Of a stretch of 64,000 nt of DNA, positions 42,990 through 53,365 are shown piece by piece. Under the pieces are notes generated by a model. It saw only the letters and a program-made list of their open reading frames with translations. It was not told where the DNA came from and ran no database searches. Numbering within the stretch: the first letter of the stretch is position 1; the number at the start of each line of letters is the position of its first letter. The position numbers and the translations under genes were made by a program. Source of the stretch: Diacronema lutheri (taxonomy: Eukaryota > Haptophyta > Pavlovophyceae > Pavlovales > Pavlovaceae); the NCBI GenBank assembly GCA_019448385.1, contig JAGTXO010000052.1:1-64000 (forward strand), written 5' to 3'.

Positions 42990-45900
42990 GAGGGCTCTAT
43001 GTAGCGTGCTCTTGCGAGTGGGAAGTTGTTGTCGAGGAGGCCGTGGATGATGAGCAGGCGAGCCGACTCGCGCAACTTGGCCACATGCGCGATCGCCGAC
43101 GACTGCACATACGAATCGACGTGCTCGTCGGGCATGCCCATGTAGCGCTCGGTGTAGTGCGTGTCGTCTGTCGCGGGCAGTGCAAAAGGCGGCACAACGC
43201 CGCGTCAACGCGGCTGCAGCGCGCACAGGCTGGACGTGAGCGGACAGCGGGCGCGCACATCCCGTCCAGTGCGTGACTGGCGCGCCACAGGCCGCCGCGC
43301 AAAACACATCGGGCGCGTGCTCGAGGCACATCAGCGCGAGGTAGCCGCCGTACGACCTGCAGGAGGGCGCGACGTCGGCGGCGGACGGGATGAGGGCATT
43401 GCGCACGCAAAGCGGCAGTGATGCGATGCACGCGAGTGCCCGTGTGCGCGCCACGCGCCAAGGGCGCGCCGCACCATCCCATCACGCCGACGCGTGTTGC
43501 ATCGGCCAGGCCGCGCTCGACGAGGTGTTTGACGCCCGTCACCTGATCCGACGTCTCCACCACACCGAGCTGTCCAGCAATTGCCTGCTCGAAGATCACC
43601 CCGCGCCTGGACGAGCCGCGGTTGTCCAGGCGGACGACAAGGAAGCCCTCCTGCGCGCCGCGATCGGAGGGCACGGGTCTTTCGGGTGCCCGATCAACGC
43701 AGACTCGCGCGCTGCCGCCCGGTCTGGCGCGCAGGCGTACCTGCGCGTAGTACTGCTCGCGCATTGCAGCGGTCAGCTCCCAGGTGTTGGCCGTAATCTG
43801 TATGCCAGGCCCTCCGTAGCACGCAACGATGAGCGGGAGCGGGCGCGCAAAGTGCGGCGGCGGATGATAGACGGCGGCGCGCAGGTCATGGCCTTCAGCG
43901 TTTGTGATGGTGACGAGCTCGGGCGCGCGCATGCCGAGCCGGTCGATGCGCGGGTCCTGCCGGCATACGGGAGCGGGCGGGCGGCAGGGTGCGCAAGCAT
44001 CAAGAGCACTGCAGCTGCTGGCACGGCCGCGCATGGGGACGCAGGCGGCGCAGCAGCACCTCGTTCTTGAAGATGACCGCGAGCTGCTCGCCGTCCGACA
44101 CGCGGTGAAGCGTCGCCTTGAAGGGCTGCACGATCGAGTTGCAGACGTCGATGAACATGCGCATGTCATGCGAGATCTCGATCTCGTGGCAGCCGTCCTC
44201 GCGTGTCAGCCGCGTCGGCTCGTGGGCAGTGGCCGTGAGCAGCGCACGGGCAGGTGTGGCCTGCAGTCTGCGAGACGGATTCGCGCACGCCGAGGGTAGG
44301 ACGCTTCCCAGGGGCGGTTGCGCCTGCCCGAGCACGGCGTGGCCGAGACCCCACGGCGCACGCAGCCTCAAAGCCTCGGCAGCCGAATGCGCGACAACCG
44401 AGCGGCCAACTGGCGCCGATTCTCGCAGCTGCACGGAGTAGAGGTTGCGCTGGACTTGGTCGGGCAGCGAGCAGGTGAAGAAGACGCGGTTCGCCTCCTC
44501 GTCGACGCCCTCGAGCGTGTCGATGACCCACTCGCCCGACGTGAGCGCCGCCTCGCACTCGCCGACGACCGAGTAGCGGTAGAGGTGATGATGACCCGAG
44601 CGCGAGCTGCCCCAGACGAGTCCGCCGTCGCTCAGCTCCCACAGACAAGAGCCCAAGTTGAGCCATCGGTCCGAGCGCTCCTCGATCACGACCGTGCCGA
44701 GGAGCGGCGGCATTGGCGCGAAGGGCACTGTCCAGTTGCCCTCGCGCGGAGCCTCGAAGCGCAGCAGCCGCAGGGCGCGCTGCGAGCGGTCCTGGACCTG
44801 GACGTACAGCGTGCCCTTCTTGCCCCACGTGACTGATGCGACGTCTGCGGTGCGCACGGAGGACCACGCGCGGAGCGAGGAGCAAGAGTGCGCGCATCAC
44901 ATCAACGTGCCACCGTCACCCCTGCACGTCGCACCGGCGCGCGATGCGTGCGGCGGAGCACGCGCGCACAGCCGTCGGCGAAACGCCTGTAGCCCGTCGA
45001 GCCGTACTGCGCCGGCGGAGGCGTGGGCGCACAATCTCTCGTCGAGCATGGCTGCGGCGGGAGAGTGGATGACACGAGTCCAACCGCCGAGCCGTGGAGC
45101 GTGGGCTTGTCGACCACGTCCGATGGCAGAGGTCTGCGCCGCACCCAGTCGATGCCCAGATCGAGCCACGTCACCTGGTTCGAGCCCTCGGACGCGACGA
45201 CGCCGATGTGCACGACTGCGTTGTTGCCGCCGGCGAACGGGTAGCGGACCGTCTCGTCCTCGGGCTCCTCGCCAAAGTGCGGGATGATGAACTCGGGGAT
45301 TGAGCTCTCATCCGTCTCCTGCGGACGCGCGTGCACGCAGCGCGGTAAGAAAGCGGCTGGGCCAAAAGGCACGCTCGTGCGAGCGCCGCGCACACCTGGA
45401 AGGCGATCCACTTGGAGTCCGTGGACCACCAGTAGCCGTCGAAGCGGTTCATGTCCTCCCTGGCGCAAAAGTCGGCGAGCCCGTGCTGGATCGAGCCTTT
45501 TGCGCCGCGCGTGAGCTGCACGGGCACGGGGAGCTGCTTTGGGTGGCGGCGCACTTTCGCCGCGTCACGCCCGGCGCCTGGATGGTGCGCGCGTCGGTGT
45601 GCGCCATGGTCTGCCTGCAAGGTGCCGTGCGAGATGCCCGCCTTGGCAGACGAGCCGTGCGTACGCTGCACAGGCACGCCATGAGGCCATGCGCCGATGT
45701 GCGACGGCGTGCCGCCAATGTGTGCGAGCGAGGGCGAGTCTGATCGGCATGCATTTGCGCCGGCTGTCGCGCCTGCAGGACTGGCTTGTGCAGCCCTGCC
45801 ACCGCCGTGCGCCGTGTCGCTGATCACGTAGATCTCGGCGCCGCGCACGAACGCGAGCAGGCGCTCGTCAGGCGAGAGCTTGGGCTCAAGAATTGGCCCG

Positions 45901-46475
45901 GCGGCAAGGTTCGGCGAGACGGACTGCGCGTCTATAAGCATCGTGGCAACATCGTCAGGTCCGTGCTGTTGGATGCCACGGGGCGTGCGCGCGCGCGCGT
46001 GGGCAGCGCGAGCAAAGCACAGGTCAATGAGAGCACGCACTTTGCTGACAGCGGTGGCGCCGCAGCTGTCGACGCCCATTGCTGCGCTCACCTGAATGTA
46101 CACGGAGCCGTTCGCCTGGAGCAGAACGGTCGGCGACTGGACGTGGCCCCAGCAGAAAGTGAGGATGCCAGGCCTCCACGAGCGCGGGCGCTCGCGGCGC
46201 ATCTGCTCCTCAAATTCACGCCTCAGCGGGCCCGAGAAGGAGTAGTCCGCCCGCACGAAGTGTGCGGGCTGCGAGAGGCGGCCGTCGGCGTTGATGTCGC
46301 AGTACCACATGCGCTGCTCCGACTCGCCGCTCGGCGTGAGCAGGAAGCCGATGCGACGGTCGTCGGCAGTGAAAGAGAGGCTCGTGGGCACGGACATGCC
46401 GGGTCTCGGCTCCGACGCCACATCCTCGATGTCGATCTCGTGCGGCGCGCGCGCGCGCTGGTACGGGCGTGGCAT
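42990..46475 (-). CDS. Dipeptidyl-peptidase DPP8/9-like serine protease, lacking the C-terminal His region
   Basis: Exons 46092-46475, 45396-45965, 45145-45318, 44060-44844, 43741-43956, 43475-43650, 43259-43356 and from 43167 down. The N-terminal half is the beta-propeller (FCAREDMNRFDGYWWSTDSK; GTLYVQVQDRSQRAL; GCHEIEISHDMRMFIDV). The alpha/beta-hydrolase part has LPLIVACYGGPG, FLVVRLDNRGSSRRG, the nucleophile GWSYGGYLAL (formed across a splice junction), [20 protein letters not shown], and the Asp-bearing IHGLLDNN. S9B enzymes cut Xaa-Pro dipeptides from N-termini. The sequence stops just after that Asp: the ~50 residues with the catalytic His are absent, and the frame runs on into the start codon of copy 2. 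As sequenced it should be inactive. Between exons 3 and 4 no GT-AG pair preserves frame (one base off). Divergent from the kinesin-like gene with 36 bp between start codons. Confidence 0.75.
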
Positions 46476-46598
46476 CCAGAGCGCAAGAAGACTGCCAACC
46501 TCCGAGATTTGATGGCCAGCTGCAGCTGTTTGCGATCGAGCAGGTTTTCCCCGGTCTTGGCAGGAACTATTTTGGGGCGCGATTTTGGGGGGCCTTGC
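46476..46598. promoter_or_regulatory. Compact divergent promoter, DPP / kinesin-like gene
   Basis: Start codons are 36 bp apart if the kinesin-like protein starts at 46512, or 123 bp if it starts at 46599. The region contains GGAACTATTTTGGGGCG and GATTTTGGGG, weakly resembling E2F-type TTTSGCGC sites. The longer spacing is easier to reconcile with a promoter. Confidence 0.3.
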
Positions 46599-49500
46599 AT
46601 GCCGCCTCGGCTTGCTGCGCGCTCGGCGAGCTCGGTGGGCGGGCGGCCCGGCTTGCGCGGCACGGCGCCCGTGGTCGGCGCAACATCCGACGATAGGGAC
46701 GCGCGGCCCGCCGTTGGCATCCGCCTAACCAGCGGCGCCGCGGGCGCCACGAGAGAGCACGCGCCGTCCGCCGTCGTGCAGTGCGAGAGCTCCGCCCGCC
46801 GCGTGTGGATCGAGCGAGCGGCGAGCGAGGCCGAGGAGGGCAGCAAGTCAATGGTCTTCTCGAGCACGTTTGACGCCGTCTCCGCCGAGCCTGCCCTGCA
46901 GCCGCTCTACGACGCGTGCGCGCGCGCGCAGGTCGCGAGCGCGCTCTCGGCGGGGCGGCGTGGGTCCGCCATCATTCTGCTCTTCGGCAACGCGGCCGGT
47001 GCGCGCGCGATGCGTCGGACGCGGCAGCGTCGCCGCACCCGCACCGCGTTTGCGCGCGGCGTCGGCCGCGCATGCGGCTTGAAGGGCGCGCGCGCATCTT
47101 GTTCGCCTGCGCTCCCGCCCGCCCACCGCGCAGCCCCAACTCGCGGTCGCGCGGCGCCGCGCCGCCTTCCGCCTCAGACGCGCACGACTCACTCATGGGC
47201 ACGGCCGTGGCGACGGGCAGCCACGTCGCGGCGAATACGATCGTCGACGGCGTGCGCTCAGCTCCGACCACCGGCGCAAGCGCGGGCGTCGCGCAGCTCG
47301 CCATCGCTCAGGCGCTCGCCGCACTCGAGGCCGTGGGCGACGTGGACCGGCCGCTGCTCGAGCTCAGCGCGGTGCAGCTCACGTGCGAGCTCGAGTTTGA
47401 CCTACTCGACGACGACTCGCCCGAGCCGCCCGCGCCAGCGGCCTCGTCGCACGCACAGCGCTTGGCCAGAGCGCGCCGGCCGGCAGCATGGCTGCCCATC
47501 TGTGCGTGCGCGGCAGCATGGCTGCCCATCTGTGCGTGCGCGGCAGCATGTCTGCCCATCTGTGCGTGCGCGGCAGCATGTCTGCCCATCTGTGCGTGCG
47601 CGGCGTGCGCGGCGTGCGCGGCGTGCGCGGCGTGCACGCGGTGCGCGCGAGCAGGCGCGCTTTGCGCGAGCATTACAGGGTGGGCGCCGTGCGCCGTGCC
47701 GTGTGCAAGATCGTAGGCGTGCACGCCTCCATGCACGCTTGCGCCCGTCGCTTAGCGCGTGCTCGCCTCGACGCATCCCCCCCTCCGGACATGCGCGCAC
47801 ACCCACGCCCAGACCCACCAAAACCCACCCACATCCACGCCCACACTCACCCAAACCCACCCGCACCCACCCACACTTCCCCACACCCACCCACCCACCC
47901 CCTTCCTTTCATCCGCCCCGGTGCTCGTGCCGCCTCGCCGCCATGCTTGCTCCGCGCGCAGCAAGCATGGCGGATGCGGACGTGGCACTTGCGCGCGTGG
48001 CCGCAGCGGTGCGTTCTCTCAGTCATCCGCCCGAATTCAGCCACACGCTCCTCTCTTTGCGATGTGTGAGCCGGTCGGCTCCCCGGCGTTCAGTCACGCG
48101 CGGCTCGAGCGGGTTACTGTCCGCGAGCGCGGTGTCGACGAACGCGCATGCGGACAATGGCGGCGTGGCCGCGGACGGCGGCGGGAGCGCGCGCGGTGTG
48201 GAGGCGGGCGCTCAGATTGTCATCGTTCGCCTCGCTGAAGGCTTGGCCCCCGCCATTGGTGCCGACGGCGGCGCAGGCGGCGCAGGCGGCGCAGGCGGCG
48301 CAGGCGGCGCGAGCAGCGCGCTCCCGGGCGCGAGTCCGGGAACGGCGGCTGCTGGCGACGGCGTCGGAATCGGCAGCGCAGGCGCCAGCTGGGTGGCCGC
48401 GCTCGGCGCTGCCGACACGTCTCGCGCCGAGCTCTGGAGAAAAGTGGCAGGCCTTTCACGCACCGGCGCGGCGCGCGGCGGCGGCGCGCGCGCGCGCGGC
48501 CGCACGCCCTCAGCGACGAGCCTTGGCGTCGCCGGCGGCGCGGTCGCTCGGCCGCTTCTCCCGCCTTTGCTCCCACGCCATCTCTCCGACCTCTTCGAGC
48601 CGCGCGCGGGCGTGCGCGCGCGCGTCGGCGCGCTCTGCCACGTGCGCGGCGCGGGCGCGCACGGGGACGAGCGAGTCGCGCTGCTGACCCTCCAGCAGGC
48701 GCAGCTCCTCATGCGCGCGCGGCTGCGCGCGCCCAAGTCGAGCGGCGAGTCGGACGAGCTCGCCGCGACGATGCTCCTGCAGGCGCTCCTCGCCGAGCGC
48801 ACGGCCGAGTGCGCGGACACGCAGGCGCGCGCCGCGGCGCTGCGCGCGCGCGAGGCCGCGCTGGCCGCGGCGATCGCTGGCGCGGACGAGCAAGCGGCCG
48901 CACTCGCCGCCGAGATCTCGCAGCTGCGCGCCGAGGCAGCGAGCCTGAGCGCCGCCGCCGACGCCGCCGGCGGCGCGCTCGGCGGTGGCGACCGCAACAA
49001 TGGCGGTGGTGACCGCAACAATGGCGGTGGTGACCGCAACAATGGCGGTGGCGACCGCAACAATGGCGGTGGTGACCGCAACAATGGCGGTGGTGACCGC
49101 AACAATGGCGGTGGTGAACGCAACAATGGCGGTGGCGCGCGCGCCGACGAGACGCGAGCGTCCGCGCCGCCCGCGAGCGCGGCCGAGCCGAACGGGCGCG
49201 CGCGGCCGAGGCAGCGGGCGGTGGCGCTCGCGTTGACGGACGACGCGCTTGAGCCACCGCCGCGCCAGCCGCACGGCGACAAGGAGGCGCGCGTCGAGCC
49301 CGCCGCGCTCGGCGCGCTGCGCGACGCCGTCGCCAAGCGTCAGGAACGGCTGCGGGCGCTCTCCGCCGGCGCGGGCGTCGCCGGCTCGCCGTCGGCGGCG
49401 CTCGGCGGCGCGGACGGCGGCGCGGGTGGCGCGTGCGGCACGGCGGCGGCCCCCCCGTCGCCCGCGCTGGCGAGCACGCTGCTCGAGTATCGCGCGGAGG

Positions 49501-50569
49501 TCGAGCGCGCGTGGCAGGCCGTCGCGTCCGCGCGCCAGGAGAAGGAGCTGCTACAACGTTCTGCCGAGGAGAGTGTGGCCACGCAGGTGCGCGTGGCACG
49601 ATGGCGACAGCATGGCGCCTGCGCGCGTGTGCGCGCATGCGGGCGCAAGCGCGCCTGTGCGCGCTCGACGGTGCGAAGCGCGAGCGCAGGCGCCATGCTG
49701 TCGCCATCGTGCCACGCGCTCACCCCTCCTTTTCTCCCCCTGTCCTCTCCTCCTCCGTGTCGGCGTTTCCTCCTTGGCGTTGTCGACAGGCCTACATGTT
49801 CTCCACACGGCAAGCAGCCGAGGCCGCGCTCCAGGCAGTGGGTGACAACCTGCACCTCCTCGGGTGGGAGCGACGCAACTCTGGCCAACCGCAGCTCGCG
49901 CTCCCGCTCTACGCCGCCGCGCTCGCCATCTACGAGGCCATCCTTGGCCCGTCGCATCCGCAGGCCGCCTCGACGATCGTCAACCTCGGCAACGCGCTCT
50001 TTGACCTCGGCCGGCACGCCGAGGCGGCGGAGCTGTACCGCCGCTCGCTCGCCATCGACGAGGAGGCGCTGGGCGACGACCACCCGGACGTGGCGATGGA
50101 CCTGTCCAACCTCGGCATCGTCTATCGAAACATGGGCCACACGCCGCAGGCGATCGCGCTCTTCCAGCGCGCGCACGACCTCCTCGAGCGCGCGCTCGGC
50201 GCAGACCACACGTCGACGCTCACCGTCGCGCGCAACCTCGCGAAGCTGCAAGCGGTTGTCGACGAGCCCTCGGACACGCCAGCCTCGAAGCAACCAGCTG
50301 CCGCGTTTTTGCCTGCGGGCGCGAACGGCGCGGCGGCTGGCCTTGCTGCGTCGTCGTCCGGCCTCACGCCCCGCGCGCTCGCGGAAGAGGTGACGCTCAG
50401 CCTTGACGAGGACACGTACGTCGAGCAGGCGGAAGTCGTCGGCGCGCTCTTGCTGCGCGAGCACGTTGCCGACGCGCGCGCGGCCGCGGGCTTTGGGCCG
50501 TCGCGCCCGGTGCCGTCGCGCGCGACGAGCCCCGAGCTCGACGGTGGCGCGGAGGACTCCGAGTCCTGA
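46512..50569 (+). CDS. Kinesin-like protein with degenerate motor motifs and C-terminal kinesin-light-chain TPRs
   Basis: Exon 1 ends at 46998; exon 2 starts at 47178; exon 3 runs from about 47965 to 49586; exon 4 is 49790-50569. The N-terminal part follows the kinesin motor pattern: a beta strand (AVGIRLTSG), VVQCESSARRVWIE, FSSTFDAV, the helix before the P-loop, SAIILLFGN, then after the first intron LMGTAVATG and LELSAVQLTCELEFDLLDD (the EIYNE-DLL region). At the P-loop position the spliced sequence is GNAADAHDS instead of GQTGSGKT, the SSRSH position reads PPEFSHTLLSLRC, and the DLAGSE position reads VIVRLAEGLA, so ATP binding is unlikely. A coiled coil (48750-48960), seven Gly-Gly-Asp-Arg-Asn-Asn-Gly repeats and another helix lead to three TPRs of kinesin-light-chain type (LPLYAAALAIYEAILGPSHP; AELYRRSLAIDEEALGDDHP; IALFQRAHDLLERALGADHT). 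It is probably a cargo-adaptor or light-chain-like protein. ATG 46599 is an alternative start; the exon 2/3 junction is not resolved. Confidence 0.6.
47482..47640. repeat. 30-bp tandem repeat (x4) followed by GGCGTGCGC repeats
   Basis: Four 30-bp units beginning GGCAGCATGGCTGCCCATCT at 47482, 47512, 47542 and 47572, then four 9-bp GGCGTGCGC units. They lie near the end of exon 2 or within intron 2 of the kinesin-like gene; all three frames are open through them, so coding status is uncertain. Confidence 0.8.
48981..49133. repeat. 21-bp coding tandem repeat (x7) in the kinesin-like gene
   Basis: Seven units of GGCGGTGGTGACCGCAACAAT with third-position T/C variation and one GAC-to-GAA change, coding Gly-Gly-Gly-Asp-Arg-Asn-Asn. 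The array acts as a flexible linker between two predicted coiled coils. Confidence 0.9.
49587..49789 (+). mobile_element. Hairpin-bearing intron (introner-like) in the kinesin-like gene
   Basis: Canonical GT-AG intron of 203 bp. Directly after the donor, GCGTGGCACGATGGCGACAG and CATGGCGCCTGCGC (49590-49624) are mirrored by GCGCAGGCGCCATGCTG and TCGCCATCGTGCCACGC (49685-49718), giving ~34-bp arms around a ~60-bp loop. The 16-mer CGACAGCATGGCGCCT in the arm (49605-49620) also occurs at 8204-8219 in the palindromic element. A T/C-rich tract and the acceptor GTCGACAG follow. It looks like an intron created or colonised by a short inverted-repeat element. Confidence 0.5.
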
Positions 50570-50656
50570 GAGGCAACGAGTGACAAACACTGGCGGGAAC
50601 CTTTTTTCACTCACAGTCTTTTCACTTTTGAAAGGGCGGGAAGTGGAAGGGCAGCC

Positions 50657-51031
50657 ATGGCGAGCGAACCGCTGGACAGTGCGCGCTTCAACGGCGCAGG
50701 GCCAGCCGATGCGTGACCGTGGCGCGCGCTGACGCCCGCCGCGCACCATCCGCCCTACGCCGCGCGCACCCTTTGATCCAACCGCGCTGCGCCGCGCGCG
50801 CCTATCGATCCGGCCGTACCGCGGGCAGTCCTCTTTGACATCTCGCAGACGCTCGAGACGGGACTGGACCAGGAGACGCTCGCGATCCTGCTCGCGCTTT
50901 GCGAACAAGGCGTCAACCCGGAGGCGCTCGCGGCGGTTGTGAAGGAGCTGCGGCGCGAGGCTGCGGCGCTGCGAGCCGCAGTAGAGGGCAGGGCAGGCGA
51001 CGAGGACGGCGAGCCCGCCGTGTTCCGTTAA
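50657..51031 (+). CDS. MZT1: MOZART1, gamma-tubulin complex adaptor
   Basis: Two exons: 50657-50678 (22 nt) and 50829-51031, joined by a GTGCGCGC...GGGCAG intron with matching phase, giving 74 aa. The product begins MASEPLDILFDISQ and continues with [20 protein letters not shown] and [18 protein letters not shown], the hallmark of MOZART1 along its full length. MZT1 binds the N-termini of GCP proteins and is needed for gamma-tubulin ring complex recruitment and activation at spindle poles and basal bodies. The tiny first exon means that neither exon alone gives a start-to-stop frame, so simple ORF finding misses the gene. It sits 87 bp after the stop of the kinesin-like gene on the same strand. 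Confidence 0.88.
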
Positions 51032-51387
51032 GAGTGAGCGAGCGTGCGGCTTCGCGTGACGCGCGCGGATGCTCGAGACCTCTCAGGGGCGTGAGAGAAT
51101 CGGCACTGCCGGCCGTGGGCGTGGCGCGTGGCGATGCGTTCGTTGGTAGGTTCCGGCTGACGCCCCATTTGCCTCTGGTTCGGTGGCCGCTTCACGGTGC
51201 AATAGCGACAGCGCAAGCAAGGCGTCGTCGGGTTGAAGGCTATTGGCGCAAATGCCGCCGCCGCATCGCTGGGAATGGCAGCGGCGACTCCGTGGCCACG
51301 GCCCAGTGCCCACTCGCCACCGGTCTCCGCACGCGGTCTGGCCGTCTGGGTCGCCAGCATGGCGGCTCCTTCCGCGCTCGCCACTCG

Positions 51388-53205
51388 GTGAACACGGAGG
51401 AGGTCATCCTCCTCGGGCTGCCGCCCAAAGAGCGCGGCGCAGCGCTGCGCGCCGCGCTCGCGGCGGCGCTCGAACGCCGCGACCCGGTGATGGTGGCCCT
51501 CTGCCTCTCCTGCACGGGCAGCGCGGCCGAGCGGCGCGCGCTCGCGAGCGCCGCGTTCGCCGCCGGCCCGCTCTGCGGCCAGACGATGCTGCACGCGGCG
51601 CTCGCGCCCGCAGACGCGCCCGACACGGCAGATGCGGCGCTCGTCTTCACGCTGCTGCGCGCCAGCGCGTCGCCGTCCGCCGTCGACTCGCAGACGCGCA
51701 CCGCGTGCCACGTCGCCGCCGCGCGCGGTCGCTCGGCAGCGCTGCAGCTGCTGCTTGACGACGAGAGCGGCGCGGCGGCCAGCGCGGCGGCGCTGCGCTC
51801 GCGCAACGGGCAGACGGCGATCGCCGCCGCGCTCGGCGCGCGGCCGCACCGCCCAACACACTGCGAGTGTGTTGGCCTCCTCCTCCGTTCCCGCTGCCCG
51901 GCAGACGGCTCTCTAACTCTCGCGCGCGGGCGCGGCAGCGGTTTCTCGCAGCTCCACCTTGCAGTCGCGGCGAGCTGCGCGGCGTGCACGAGCGCGCTGC
52001 TCGCGCGCTCGGCGGACCCGCGCGCGCGCTCCAAGCGCGACGGAATCACGCCGCTCCACCTCGCCGCGCAGTTCGACGGGACTGGCCGCATCGTCGAGCT
52101 GCTGCTGCGCGCGGCCGCCGACCCGCGCGCGACCGGCGCGGCGGGCGAGACGGCCGTGCACGCGGCCGCGAGCGCGTGGAACGGGCGGGTGCTCGCGCGG
52201 ATTCTCGACAGCGCGGCAGATCCGGCCGCCGCCGCGCGCCGGCGCGACGCGAGCGGCGCAACACCTCTCCACCACCTCGCCGTCGGCGGCGCGGTGACGC
52301 ACACGCGCGGCGCGGCGGGCGGCGCGCGCGTGGGCGCGATCGCGCGGCTGCTGCTCCGTCACCGCGCGGAGCCCGACGCGCTCGCACTTGATCGCACCAC
52401 GCCGCTCGCGCGCGCAATTGCGCGCCTCGCCTCGGCTCGCCCCACGCCGCCCTCGGCTAAGGCGTCGTTCGTTTGGGCGGGTGGCGCGCGTGCCGCTGCG
52501 GCGCGTGACAGCGGCGCGCGCGCGCGCGGCGCGACCGAGCCCGTGGACGAGGTCAGCCCCGACGACGACCGGCCTGTCGACAGCTGCGAGCCGGACGCAC
52601 GAAGCGACACCGCCGCGTCAGCTGCGCCTCTGGCCGTGTGCGCGGTTTTGATTGCAGGCGGCGCGACAGTGGACGCGCGCGCGCTCGCGTTGCTTCGCGC
52701 GGGACCGGCGGCGGGCAACGCGGCGGATGAGTCGACAGCTGCGGGTCGGACGTGCGAGTCGGCGTCCGACGCACGACGCGCGTGCGCGTGCGTGGCGCGC
52801 GACGGCCGCGTCGCCTCGCTGCGCGCGCTCTGCGAGTTTGCGCTTTGCGCGCAGGTCGGCGCCGAGACCGCGCCGGCGCTGCACGCGCTCGCCCTCGACG
52901 TGGACGCGCGCGCGCTGCGCGCCGCGTGCGAGGACTACGCGCTGCAGCTCGGCGTGCGCGGCGTGCGCTCCTGCTCGTTGATTCACGCGGTGCTCCGCCA
53001 GATGACGAGCGCGTGGGCGCCGGCCGCGTGGGCTGCGGGCGCGCTGCGCGACGGCGACGGCGACGACGACGTGTGCGACGCGGACGGCTGCGCGTCCAGT
53101 TCGGAGCTCGAGCGCTCTGAGCGCGGGCACTGCGCGTCACACGATGAGGATAGCGCGTGGGATGACGACGCCAAGTGCGGGTTGGCGGCCGTCGGCGAGG
53201 TTTGA
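51388..53205 (+). CDS. Ankyrin-repeat protein
   Basis: An uninterrupted frame of about 605 codons with ankyrin repeats from about 51590 to 52400: TMLHAAL, TRTACHVAAARGRSAALQLL, FSQLHLAVAASCAACTSALL, GITPLHLAAQFDGTGRIVEL, GETAVHAAASAWNGRVLARI, GATPLHHLAVGG. After a charged linker, ASLRALCEFALCAQVGAETA and a following helix resemble the helices that close BTB or SOCS-type adaptor domains, so a ubiquitin-ligase adaptor role is possible but weakly supported. The C-terminus is acidic. The frame is open well upstream of 51388 into the MZT1 exon but without an ATG; the true start is probably in an upstream exon (an ATG in another frame lies at 51358, just before a GTGAAC). Substrate and partner are unknown. 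Confidence 0.65.
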   Translation: MNTEEVILLGLPPKERGAALRAALAAALERRDPVMVALCLSCTGSAAERRALASAAFAAGPLCGQTMLHAALAPADAPDTADAALVFTLLRASASPSAVDSQTRTACHVAAARGRSAALQLLLDDESGAAASAAALRSRNGQTAIAAALGARPHRPTHCECVGLLLRSRCPADGSLTLARGRGSGFSQLHLAVAASCAACTSALLARSADPRARSKRDGITPLHLAAQFDGTGRIVELLLRAAADPRATGAAGETAVHAAASAWNGRVLARILDSAADPAAAARRRDASGATPLHHLAVGGAVTHTRGAAGGARVGAIARLLLRHRAEPDALALDRTTPLARAIARLASARPTPPSAKASFVWAGGARAAAARDSGARARGATEPVDEVSPDDDRPVDSCEPDARSDTAASAAPLAVCAVLIAGGATVDARALALLRAGPAAGNAADESTAAGRTCESASDARRACACVARDGRVASLRALCEFALCAQVGAETAPALHALALDVDARALRAACEDYALQLGVRGVRSCSLIHAVLRQMTSAWAPAAWAAGALRDGDGDDDVCDADGCASSSELERSERGHCASHDEDSAWDDDAKCGLAAVGEV

Positions 53206-53365
53206 ACTCAGGGCCTCCGCAGATCTTCCCTGTGCCCCCCTCCCCCCCCCCTCCCTCCCTTCCCCCGGTCTTTCTGGAGGTTTCCGTGTGGTATGGAACA
53301 TTCAGTATGAATCCCCATATTGTACCGTGCCAAAACAGTCATACGGTACCCATTCAGTACAAGGC
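53206..53365. promoter_or_regulatory. Ankyrin / F-box intergenic region
   Basis: A C/T-rich block (about 53226-53280) is followed by an AT-richer stretch with two ATTCAGTA copies and two GTAC-containing GGTA motifs before the F-box ATG. A promoter or a 5' intron is likely, and neither is proven. Confidence 0.3.

Noticed and set aside
45786-46511. Plus-strand open frame upstream of the kinesin-like start
   Set aside because: It is antisense to well-supported peptidase exons 1 and 2; the shared frame with the kinesin-like gene is accidental.
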